A DNA stretch of 64,000 nt. Origin: Styela clava. Its lineage: Eukaryota; Chordata; Ascidiacea; Stolidobranchia; Styelidae. The translations under genes were made by a program, and so were the position numbers. Shown in pieces: positions 12,541-22,210 of the stretch; the stretch's first letter is position 1; the number at the start of each line of letters is the position of its first letter. The notes beneath the pieces were generated by a model, which was not told where the DNA came from, ran no database searches, and saw only the letters and a list, made by a program, of their open reading frames with translations. Where the stretch lies: assembly GCF_964204865.1 (NCBI RefSeq), contig NC_135251.1, forward strand, positions 15,686,001 through 15,750,000. Direction: 5' to 3'.

Positions 12541-12561
12541 TTCCCCGTACATGCACACTCA

Positions 12562-12936
12562 AGTATAAACGGCACTCCGGAAGTATGTGCAACAAGATAA
12601 CGCACAACCTGAACCCTAACATGGTATACATCAGTGGTTCTCAACCTTTTAGGACTCGTGGCCCCCTTTCGGAGGCTTTCAGCACTCATGGCCCCCACTT
12701 TAATATTCCAGAGGTATTAATAGAGTTATTTTCATTGATAGATTCCAAATCCCATTATGTTTAAACAATTTGCACAAAAGAGAGCGAAAGTGAAAAGTAA
12801 ATTCAGATTTCAGCCCATCCTTGTGGCCCCCCTCTAACTCCTCTGTGGCCCCCCGGTTGAGAACCGCTGGTATAATAACTATGTTCAGGTTGTGCGTCAT
12901 CTTGTTGCACATGCTTCGGGAGCGCCGTATAAACTT
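12562..12936. mobile_element. Palindromic MITE (family D) split by a hAT MITE
   Basis: Left arm 12562-12623 contains CGGAAGTATGTGCAACAAGA and CGCACAACCTGAAC. The right arm 12878-12936 is its inverted copy (GTTCAGGTTGTGCGTCATC, then CATGCTTCGGGAGCG). An uninterrupted relative lies at 44251-44355. Confidence 0.75.
12632..12869. mobile_element. hAT-type MITE, 238 bp
   Basis: Terminal inverted repeats CAGTGGTTCTCAACC and GGTTGAGAACCGCTG, with C-run subterminal sequence. The flanks GTATACAT (left) and GTATAATA (right) look like a decayed 8-bp target duplication. It sits in the centre of a family D palindrome. Too short to code. Confidence 0.85.
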
Positions 12937-13017
12937 GCCGTTGCTACCGCCTCTCATTGCATATTTACCCCACACATACTCTAGTCTAAAACACATATTT
13001 CCCATACCCTAAAGCAA

Positions 13018-13400
13018 ATTCCCGTCATTCCCGTGTTTTGTGAAATTTCCCGTCGTTCCCGCAGTTCCCGTTTTTCAGTGCATTTCCCGTCGTTCCCGCA
13101 TTTTAGGGCCCTAAAATACGGGAATGACGGGAAAATTTACTAATAAGCGGGAGAATGTTACGAAATGCGGGAAAGAGGGGAAATTGCTCTAAGATAGGGA
13201 AAATATGCATTTTAGAGTGTATGTGAGGGAAATTTCACTAAATAGCGGGGAATTTCACACAAAGTGGGAATGACGGGAATTGCTCTAAGACGGGAGAAAT
13301 GGGCATTTTATTGTGTATGTACGGGAAATTGTACTAGAAGGCGAGAGCAACGGGATGAAAAGACGACGGATGACGGCAATGAAAAACGAACGTATTGACA
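13018..13400. repeat. Inverted GCGGGAA minisatellite arrays meeting at a palindrome
   Basis: 13018-13103 carries the core in reverse orientation (TTTCCCGTCGTTCCCGC). From 13104 on it is in forward orientation. The junction is CATTTTAGGGCCCTAAAATA. Confidence 0.75.
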
Positions 13401-13451
13401 AATGACGGGGAGCATCGGAAGAGTAACAGCATCGCGTAAAAAATAAATAAT

Positions 13452-13920
13452 ATGTATTTAGCTGTTTTATATAGAAAATTGCAACAAAATATGTAAGTAT
13501 GGAAAATGGCGGGAAGAGCGGAAAAGGCGGGAAGAGTAAGAATATCTCGGAAATGCGGAAAATAAGTATTTAGGTGTTTTATATAGAAAATTGCAACAAA
13601 ATATGTAAGTATTGAAAATGGCGGGAAGAGCGGAAAATTGCGGAAAAGGCGGGAAGAGTAAGAATATCTCGGGAATGCATAAATAAGTATTTAGGTGTTT
13701 TATACAGAAAATTGCAACAAAATAAGTAAGTCTTGAAAAAGACGGGAAGAGCGGAAAAATGCGGGAAGAGTAAGAATATCGCGGGAATGCGGAAAATAAG
13801 TATTCAGGTGTTTTATATAGAAAATTGCAACAAAATACGTAAGTATTGAAAATGGTGGGAAAAGCGGAAAATTGCGGAAAAGGCGGGAAGAGTAAGAATA
13901 TCTCGGGAATGCGTGAATGC
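13452..13920. repeat. Tandem array, about four copies of a 113-119 bp unit
   Basis: Units begin near 13452, 13568, 13687 and 13800, marked by GTATTTAGGTGTTTTATATA followed by GAAAATTGCAACAAAATA and a GGCGGGAAGAG block. The long minus-strand open frames here are repeat artefacts rich in Phe, Pro and Ser. Confidence 0.85.
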
Positions 13921-14692
13921 GTTTCTTGATCGTGCAATATGGTAATTTATACATTTTAGAGGAAGCAGTATCTCTACTATATCCATAGCAGTATCTCTTA
14001 TTATTTTGACAATTATATAACGAGATATCAAATCTGCCCCATAAACAGAACATATCATGATACGATCGGGAGGTTGATTGCAATGCTCAATTGGTATTCA
14101 ATTTATGAAAACATTTATCGCTACAATATTTTATTATTCCCAGAATATCATTATGAAGGGCTCGAATAAAAATTCTCTAATATTTTCGCGCAATACATTC
14201 TATGAAATTTATTATTGATTGACATTTCGCATTGCCAACCCGCAAAACTCACGTGCTTTCATTCTTTTGCGCCAAGAAAGCTTTTTTCGAGTAATCAATT
14301 CAGAATAATGAAAATATTGATAACTATAGGTAACGAAATTTGACTTTCTCTATTTTGCTGTTTGATCCTCACGCAACTATCCTCATTACAGTACTGCTCT
14401 ATCTGTTACAATTTCGCTGTGTTCGAAAATCTTTTACGTTTGACAATGATTTTTAAACTTAAAATTTGATATAACATACAAAGATATATCTCCAACTTTT
14501 CGAAAATCTGTCTTCAATTTCGCTGTTATTTAAGGGCGCCGTCTCATAAAACAGCAGGATAGCGAGACACAAAAACGATTCTACTCGCAGATTTATTTTC
14601 CGTTTTTCAGGTCGTTTCGTGATGATCAATTCAATGGCTAGCTTAGGATAGGCCGAACCACGGCCTCTCGTCCGGATACCAGTCCAGGGGCG
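13921..14692. other. Intergenic, nothing recognised
   Basis: No coding frame, RNA gene or repeat family could be supported in this stretch. Confidence 0.45.
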
Positions 14693-15804
14693 CCATTCGC
14701 TAAACTTCGTAAAAAGCCGGGTTTACGATCTCGTAACTGTGTCTCTCAGAATCGTGATAGCGAAATCTCGTTAAATGCGATTCACCAAAGACCTCGTAAG
14801 CACTTGACGCACGGTCACTAGCATTCTCTCGAAATCTTACGCACGGTCGCAGTTGAACAAAATGCACTGACTGATCACTCAGCCGTATCAGTTGTCGCCG
14901 CTTACGGTCGAGCGTCTTTCGCCTTCGCGGTAACCTATCGGCTTTCTCTGCTTCACCTTTGCAGCCTGCGTTTTGAAATTTTGTTCATATAGCAGTGGCG
15001 TAATCTATAGACTGACGGATAGGCTACATGGAATAAATGCTGAAGTTACACAGAGAGAGATTTATTGCCACAAAACAAATTACATATTGTGAACTATTTG
15101 TGTAACAGACAATAAAATCAGTGAGTTGCCAAAGCTTGTTAAGATTCCATATTTTTAATTTTTCATTGAGTCTATAGTCCTCTATTAAGGTCCTTTCATT
15201 TGCATCTAGCTAATTTTTTTCTTTCGGATACGACATGGAGAGATTGTTGGACTTTTCTTCTGCAAGCTTCAATATAGGTAGCCATTTGTGAATCTGTGTT
15301 CATAATACTGTAGGCCAGTGCTAGAATAAACAAAAAACAATGACTTCAACAACTGAACAATCTCTGAATCTCAACCCTAGTTTAATCTGTAAATGCGGCA
15401 GATATTCCACAGCTAAGTTAACGGCACTAGACTACATACACGCTTACCTGAGTAAGGCCCCTTGATACTATGCCAATTTTTACAAAGTATGCTAACGTCC
15501 CAACGAGCCTATTTTAATTTGAATCACTGCTGAGAGCAATCCGAACTGTTAACGAGGCGAAGATTGTTCTCGTTAGCTAGCGAGCTCTTCAGCGGTTAAA
15601 GAACTTTCGTGAATACCGATTCTCGATAAAATGTGAGAAGAAGGCACTTTACGAGACGTCTCATTTGGCGCCAAAAAAACTCTCTCGAATAATTTCTCTC
15701 GAATATTTACGAAGCTCTGTGAATACCATTTTTGCTTTTCACGAGAAAGTCGGTGCTTAACTAACACGTTAAGCGGTAACGAAGCTTTGTGAATGGGGCC
15801 CCAG
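14693..15804. mobile_element. TIR element without coding capacity, about 1.1 kb
   Basis: The left end TCCAGGGGCGCCATTCGC leads into TAAACTTCGTAA. The right end is the inverted GAAGCTTTGTGAATGGGGC followed by CCCAGG. Internal parts are rich in CTCTCGAA and CGTAA words. No transposase frame. A GGGGC...CATTC end is seen in Harbinger-like and other TIR families, but I cannot assign it without a target duplication. Confidence 0.55.
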
Positions 15805-15814
15805 GTCGGGTATG

Positions 15815-16050
15815 GGATTAGTTAGCCATTTATTTGTTTTCGGAAGCATATAATTGATGGTGGAGGAGGAAGCCGTAACCGACCAGCGGTTACGTGAACC
15901 ACCTTACGGCGGCGAGGAGTCCAGCAATCCTCTCGCACATGATGATTCCCGCATAGGATTCGAACCTGCGATCCGACGAAGGGTAATCAGAGATGCGGTG
16001 ACGAGCGTATTCCTAACGCTTAGCACGATGCGCCACATCGCCGTAGGCTT
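15815..16050 (-). mobile_element. tRNA-derived SINE
   Basis: On the minus strand the head resembles a tRNA gene. An A-box-like TGGCGCATCGTGCTAAG lies at about 16036-16020, and a perfect B box GGTTCGAATCC lies 60 bp on at about 15969-15959. A unique body follows, ending in an A-rich tail near 15815. The insert between the boxes is too degenerate for a functional tRNA cloverleaf. A second, internally deleted copy lies at 30855-30990. Confidence 0.7.
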
Positions 16051-16280
16051 ATTGAATATAAATGGTGTCTACATCAACAAAATTCGCTGATGTCTCATCC
16101 ACGATAAATTTGAATTGACATCAATTGCGTCATAATAATTAAATGAAGAAATGATCCTGTAAAATAACAATCCTAATTCCGTTATCCTTGCAGAAGTCAA
16201 TATCTAAAAATTAAAAAAACCTTACTAACATAACCTTGGTAACCAATATATTCCTATACCCTATCGCCCTACCTTAAATT

Positions 16281-16830
16281 AAATATAACAAGAGAGCTAA
16301 GCTCAAATATATGGACACGTCACAAGGTGTCGCTGTTTTTTATTCTGACACATAAAAAACGAATCTCTTGAAGTCCACAGAAATTTTTGAAATAAGTAAA
16401 AGTGATAGCCTTCTGGCGATAAAATTATTCTTTAACCACTGAAAATTTCAAAACAATTAGTCAAGTATTCGAAGAGAAAAGCGATTTCATCATGACCAAG
16501 GAAAATAATAATAATAATAACAAGAGAGCTACGCCCAAATATATGGACACGTCTGTTTGCAGTACAGTACGGTTTACTGTACCGTCAGATCACAGTCTAC
16601 AAATATATTCAAACCAAGCGAAGCAGTACAGTAGGACACAAAATGGCTTCCGATGTCCGCAGAACGTTTAATGACGTCATAGCAAACAAAACAAATCTCA
16701 CAGAGCTAACAGAAATATTTAAAATGAATAAAAGTAATAGCCTTCTGGGGAAAAATTTTATCTTCAACCACTGAAAATTTCAAAGCAATTGGTCCAGTAT
16801 TCGAAGAGAAAAGTGATTTCTCCAAAACGT
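16281..16830. mobile_element. Repeat family E, two adjacent copies
   Basis: The start CAAGAGAGCTAAGCTCAAAT at 16281 recurs near 16521 as CAAGAGAGCTACGCCCAAAT. In both copies ATATATGGACACGTC follows, then AGTAATAGCCTTCTGG, CACTGAAAATTTCAAA and GTATTCGAAGAGAAAA. Related inverted copies lie near 46960-47290 and 50420-51525. A short AATAAT run separates the copies. No protein is encoded. Confidence 0.7.
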
Positions 16831-17019
16831 GTCAAAGAACGCTTACTGTTGTGTCACTATTGCATCTTGTAGATTAGTCAACGCTACGCAAATGAACACG
16901 GGGGAATCAATTCGACGAACTAATAGACTTCCGCATTTTAATTTCAAGTCAATGATCAGTTTTCAATGGAAAATTTTCTTTGAAAGTAATTATATTTTAA
17001 ATCATCAACAAGAGCCGCA

Positions 17020-17059
17020 GGAAAGGTTGTTGAGAGCCGCATAGTTTGAGAATCACTGA
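17020..17059. mobile_element. 3' end of a hAT-type MITE
   Basis: GAGCCGCATAGTTTGAGAAT followed by CACTG is the inverted form of the left end found at 49436. The matching left end was not found nearby. Confidence 0.5.
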
Positions 17060-17404
17060 TCTAGATTGTGCGCTTTCGGGAGCGCAGGAAATAACCCATT
17101 TATGCAAGAAATAATGTTTTCTCATTCAATTCATTAATACAGTGTATTTGATGGAGATATATTAAAAAATTATTACAATGACATTTAGTGTGACACTGTC
17201 TTATTGCTGCATCACGCTTGATAGCTTTACGACGCCGAGATTGAAACATTTTCTAAATGGGCATCACTAATCCCAGTTCTTTGCTTGTGCTTTAGAATGT
17301 TAAATTTCGAAAATAATTGTTCGCACAAATATGTACCTCCAAGCATCGAAGTGAATAATTTCTCATGGTTTGTGAAATTTTGCTAGAGATTTTCTTTAAG
17401 GAGA

Positions 17405-17700
17405 TACATTCTTACAGAAATTAAGCAGTGATGAATCTCTCGAATAGAATATGAATTTTATTTCCTTATTGCATTGCAATGTATTTGAATATTTACTGCG
17501 ATATTGAACCCCTGCACTTAGCATCAACTTTTCTGCGTGTTGCCATTTGTCTAATTATAATTAAATAGTATAGGCTCGTTAAACGAGTATCTAGCTGTTC
17601 ACTAAATTGTTAGGATATAATATAATTTTGTCTAAACGTGTCTCACGATAAGTTCTGTTACGTAAAAAATGTAATTTACTCCTCGAGCATATAGATTATA
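17405..17700. mobile_element. Degenerate copy of hAT MITE family B
   Basis: Aligns with the interior of the complete 440-bp family B copies: GATGAATCTCTCGAATAGAA, TAATTATAATTAAATAGTAT and the TAAACGAGTA block. Both ends are missing. Confidence 0.65.
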
Positions 17701-17939
17701 AATAAAATTAATTCATCGTCAAAACCGCCGTTTTGTCTGTATAATAAATGTTTCCCCGGGCTTGGACTTCCATGTTTACTTCGTGACATTGGCCAATCAC
17801 CAAGATGCAAAAGATATCGCCCACTTTGGGAATCACTGGACTAGATGACGAAGCAATCCGTCTCTCATGACACCTGTCATTTTGATACTGTTTTAATTAC
17901 ATACACTTTATTGCTGAATGTATTCTTCATTTGAAGTGA

Positions 17940-18318
17940 CAAATAAAATAACTCTGACTTTCTGATACATCTTTCGAATTGAATATAGATTTTTATCCTC
18001 TCATTGCAGTGCATCCCAAAAAATTCTATTTGAATATTTGCGTCATTGAACCCTTTGCACTCGTCTCACCTTTTCTGCGTTTTGTTGCCATTTTTCAATT
18101 ATAATTAAATTATAGGCTCATTAAACGAGTAATTGTGAATTATATACGTGTTAGGTTATGATGTTATTTAGTCTACACGTTTCTCACAATAAATTCTGTT
18201 ACGCAAAGAATATAATCGTCAAAACAGCTGTTTTGTTACTAGAATTCAGTGGAGCGCCGGATTATATTACTCCTCGGGTCGGACCTGGCCCGCGAGCCGT
18301 AGGTTTCCGACCCCTGTC
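17940..18318. mobile_element. hAT MITE family B, 3' part
   Basis: Same internal order as 32254-32690, with an intact right end (CCGTAGGTTTCCGACCCCTG). The left end is lost. Confidence 0.7.
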
Positions 18319-18450
18319 TTGTCGGAATCGTGCCCCCATTTATCTGTATTTGGCCATATCATATCGCCTTAAGTTTTTTGCGTGGCGATCTCAATATCAT
18401 TGCGTGGCCTAGCTTCCTAGTACCCGAGCTATACATATAAATAGAACTAA

Positions 18451-18675
18451 AGGGAGCTCCAGAAGTGTGTGAACCAATATGGAGTTAACTAATTTTGTTC
18501 GCCTACTTTACACCAAGTTGTGTAAAGGGACTGAAACCTATGGGAAAGGGGTATATTTACTTGGCTAACGCAAACATTCCGCGAACTCGTAATAGAACTA
18601 AATTAAGGAAAATCGGAATAAAATTTTGGCCTAACCCAAACCTGGTACGCACGCTATGGGAGTATCAACTAAAGT
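18451..18675 (+). mobile_element. MITE related to family D, longer form
   Basis: Begins GGGAGCTCCAGAAGTGTGTG and ends CCTGGTACGCACGCTATGGG followed by AGT. The interior TTGTTCGCCTACTTTACACC matches, in reverse complement, the copy at 29805-29945. The open frames across it are not conserved. Confidence 0.6.
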
Positions 18676-19002
18676 GCGCTTTGCCCTCAACCGAAGACTT
18701 AGGTAAAATCTTCCCCTTGAAGATTACAGTATTGCGTTTTTATGATATCGGGCAGGAACAGTTGCTTCCACTTATATCTTCTATTGTGTAATCTCGTGAA
18801 CAACCAAATTTTTTTGAGAACCAGATCCACATCAGGCTCTAAATTTCTAATTCGAATATACTTGTATTGGGTATCAAGATCACTGGGTACTGAAATAAAT
18901 GAAAAACGGGCCAAAACCAGACGCAGCACGAAAAACCATTGGAAGCATAAATGCCAAAATGGCGGCAATCAATTTGTCCAGTGCCGAGACAACGCTAAAC
19001 GA

Positions 19003-19080
19003 GAGAGATCGTTCCATATATTTCCAGTTCAGTGTTCGCGACCCACATTTGGGTCGCGACCCTGCATTTGCGAACCCCTG
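19003..19080. mobile_element. 3' end of a hAT-type MITE
   Basis: TTCGCGACCCACATTTGGGT forms a short hairpin and is followed by GCGAACCCCTG, the right end of the CAGGGGTTC type. The left end was not located. Confidence 0.5.
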
Positions 19081-19089
19081 CCGTACCTA

Positions 19090-19751
19090 ACAATCAGTAG
19101 ATAACCATAGTTTGATCAAGTGTTTGTTTGGGTATATTCCCAACCCTTTGACCCTGGAAAATTACTTTAATTTTCAATATTATATCTTATGCAAAAAAAT
19201 CAAAAAATAAACGCGCCTCATAGGTACTTATAGTTTTTTTTTTTTTTTTAATATGTGTTAAAACGAGAAAACAATAATACTCATCACAGTCCATTAAATG
19301 TCACCATCCAATGTAATTCCCATAATCATTGTTATCCAATTCATTCAGATACATCCAGTTGGTTGAGATTATTACATTTTAAGTGTAGGTATAAGTTTAT
19401 TTCGACTCCATAATCAGCAATAGACGATAAAGTAATAGATAAACAAAAAAACTGATTATATAATCGTGCGAGCAAACAAAACCTCAATTAAGGTTTGAAG
19501 CGTAGCCTACAGATTTTAGAGGAAAAGGTATTTGTAAAAGAAGTAGTACGTGTTCGCTCACCCAAAAGTATAAAAACTAATTAAGGCACGCACGCGCGCT
19601 CACACACATACAATCATCGAGACATGATAAGGTCGGAAGTGAAAAAAGCGAGACTTAAAATACTCAGTGAGAAGAAAGATATACAAACAAATAAATAAAA
19701 ACTTAAAAAATGCTTTTGCCACACCAATTTATTATATTTTTATGAGGATTG
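19090..19751. other. AT-rich intergenic sequence, no gene seen
   Basis: Contains a T run near 19238 and a short CA-rich stretch near 19587. Nothing else is recognised. Confidence 0.5.
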
Positions 19752-22210
19752 CCAAATAGACCTTATTCATTAAAAACCCATCCTGCGCGCAAAAAGAAAA
19801 GTGATGTAAAATTTTTTTTTTAACATCAGCTCTTATGGGGGAATGTGATCACCAGAGCAGAAATTTGCATTTTTCGTAATTTTCTAGATATCTTTCAATG
19901 TGGATGTGGGCAGTTTTGAGGATAGAATATTTTTTACATCTTTTTGATATTTTTATCATGATAAACATGGTCAAGATTTTTGATAATCGTTCATTAAAAT
20001 TTTAATGAGCGCGGTGTTTCCGATGACGTCATTCTCACTAGACCATGAGATTCTGCCAACGCGCCGTGCTCTGTGGGATATGCGCTGCAAATGCGGCGGC
20101 GCTAGTGTCGCTTTGGGTACGGTACGGTACTGGAAGCGTTTAACATTGACAATCTATAACCCATACCATTTCTATCATGTTTGTTTACTCGTTTTACGCA
20201 TTTATACCTGTACAGCTAGCAATCATTTACTGAAGGCATGCTGACGTATTATTTAAACTACCTGTACCGTACCAAGTCTGCAAGAGGTGAAAACTAAATT
20301 ATTTAGTAAATACTGAAATAGGGCTACGAACAAAAATGTTGGCCATCCTGCCAATATGCAGGATAAGTTGTACGGTACCGGTATACAAAAAAGATGAATA
20401 TCTCCAACCTATAATGGTACAATACCGGTCTCCTATCTAGGTTAAAAACATGACTGAATACCACCGAGAGATTTATTTTGTCAACCAGAATACAAGCATT
20501 GAATCAATAAAAATTATATACAAAACACACAGTTATTCGGTATAGACTGGGGAGCGATACCAACATCACAGTCAGCTGCCCCCCATGTTCGCTATCAAGA
20601 TCAACAGTTAATTAAGATGTTTGAACAATTCAACAAAAACTCCTTGGAGGAAGGGTTGACTAAGTTACGGAATATTTTTGGATTCGGTTAAAAATGTAGT
20701 CCATTATTAAACCACTGTTTTTTTGTAGATTTTCACTTAGTGGACACTTAGCAAGTACGACAGTTAATTTATAAAAAAAAATTGTAAATTAATAACAAAT
20801 CAGTAGAAGTCAGCTCGGGTATTCAAACATGTGATGATTGAAGTGAAATAAATTTGAAGTCACGTTTAGGATATTACATTAAACAACAATGGAAAAGGTA
20901 CATAGGAATCAGTCAAGCTTCAAATGCTAATGGCATTAATGAAAAGAATATGCGGAATGAAGACTGAAGTTTTCATCTGAGACACTGGAAGATGCTAAAA
21001 CCTTATAGACTTGATAGTGTGGAAAGCCTTCTCACAATGCAGTAATAATGGGACATATATTTATAATATCATTATACAGGCTTTAAGTTGAACTATATGT
21101 TTAATTAAAATATCTATCTTTGCTAATAAATGTTGAAAACCATTTATTTCAATCTGCTGAGTGATTAGGGCCAGAAATTTGCTGTAGGGACCATCACCAG
21201 GGCTGGATTTACCAATAGGCTAGGCAGGCTGAAACCTAGAGCCTCGAAATTTGGTTTCGAAGTTTGTAATTTTTTTGAAAACTTGACAAGTTTAAACTCT
21301 ACGAAAAGTATATATATATATATATCAAGCTTTTCAGAGTAGAAAATTCTGTACACAACTGGTTTCAACCACACTGTAAACAGCCATTATTGCGTCGTTT
21401 GCATCATAATGAGGGAATTTATTATTATGCGCATTCTGCTGGAAGTTTCTAAGTTAAAGTATGTCTGTAGCGGTTGTTTGATCAAAGAAATTGAAAGCGA
21501 AACTGCCTCAAGTAAATTTTTATTCTTTTAATTAAAAATTTACACCCACAAATGGGGAGAATAAAAAGTTTAATGCACTCATATTTTTAAGCAATTAAAT
21601 GTGGTGTTGTTTAGAGAGAAATTCTGAGCTCAAAAATATGAAGGGGCCTCTCATGGTCTAAATCCAGCCCTGAACATCACCAATTTTGGGATAGGTACAT
21701 GGTGTCAACATATGAACTGAGTTAGGCCATTGGATTTTTAAAAGGTGTACCAGAAATGTACATAGTTACATATACATAGTTACATAGTTATATAACATCC
21801 AATAAAAAACAAAATAGGTCTTTCGTTGAACGCCAGTTGTGGTCCGGGTACCGGTATTCTGTTATCACAAGCAGTTGGAGCGCATATCCCACATAGCACG
21901 GCGCGTTGGCAGAATCTCATGGTCTAGTGAAAATGACGTCATCGGAAACACCGCGCTCATTAAAATTTTAATGAACGATTATCAAAAATCTTGACCATGT
22001 TTATCATGATAAAAATATCAAAAAAGATGTAAAAAATATTCTATCTTCAAAACTGCTCACGTATACAATGAAAGATATCTAGAAAATTACAAAAAATGCA
22101 AATTTCTGCTCTGGTGATCACATTCCCCATAAGAGCTGATGTTAAATTTTTTTTTTACATCACTTCCATTTTTGCGCGTAGGATGGGTTTTTAATGAATA
22201 AGGTCTATTG

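Noticed and set aside
13452..13920. Regular spaced repeats resembling a CRISPR array
   Set aside because: Units are over 110 bp, the sequence between repeats is itself repeated, and the genome is eukaryotic.
13467..14083. Several 80-156 codon frames on the minus strand, rich in Phe, Pro and Ser
   Set aside because: They arise from the 115-bp tandem array, whose unit happens to lack stops. Repeated peptide blocks follow the DNA repeat, not a protein family.
15950..16050. Possible functional tRNA gene on the minus strand
   Set aside because: A and B boxes are present, but the acceptor stem and anticodon arm do not pair convincingly and a SINE body follows.
15854..16090. 78-codon frame in plus
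   Set aside because: Lies across the SINE on the opposite strand; the composition reflects the tRNA-like head.
18495..19104. Three overlapping plus-strand frames of 63-120 codons
   Set aside because: They cross a MITE and unrelated flanking sequence. The related MITE at 29805-29945 does not keep the frames.
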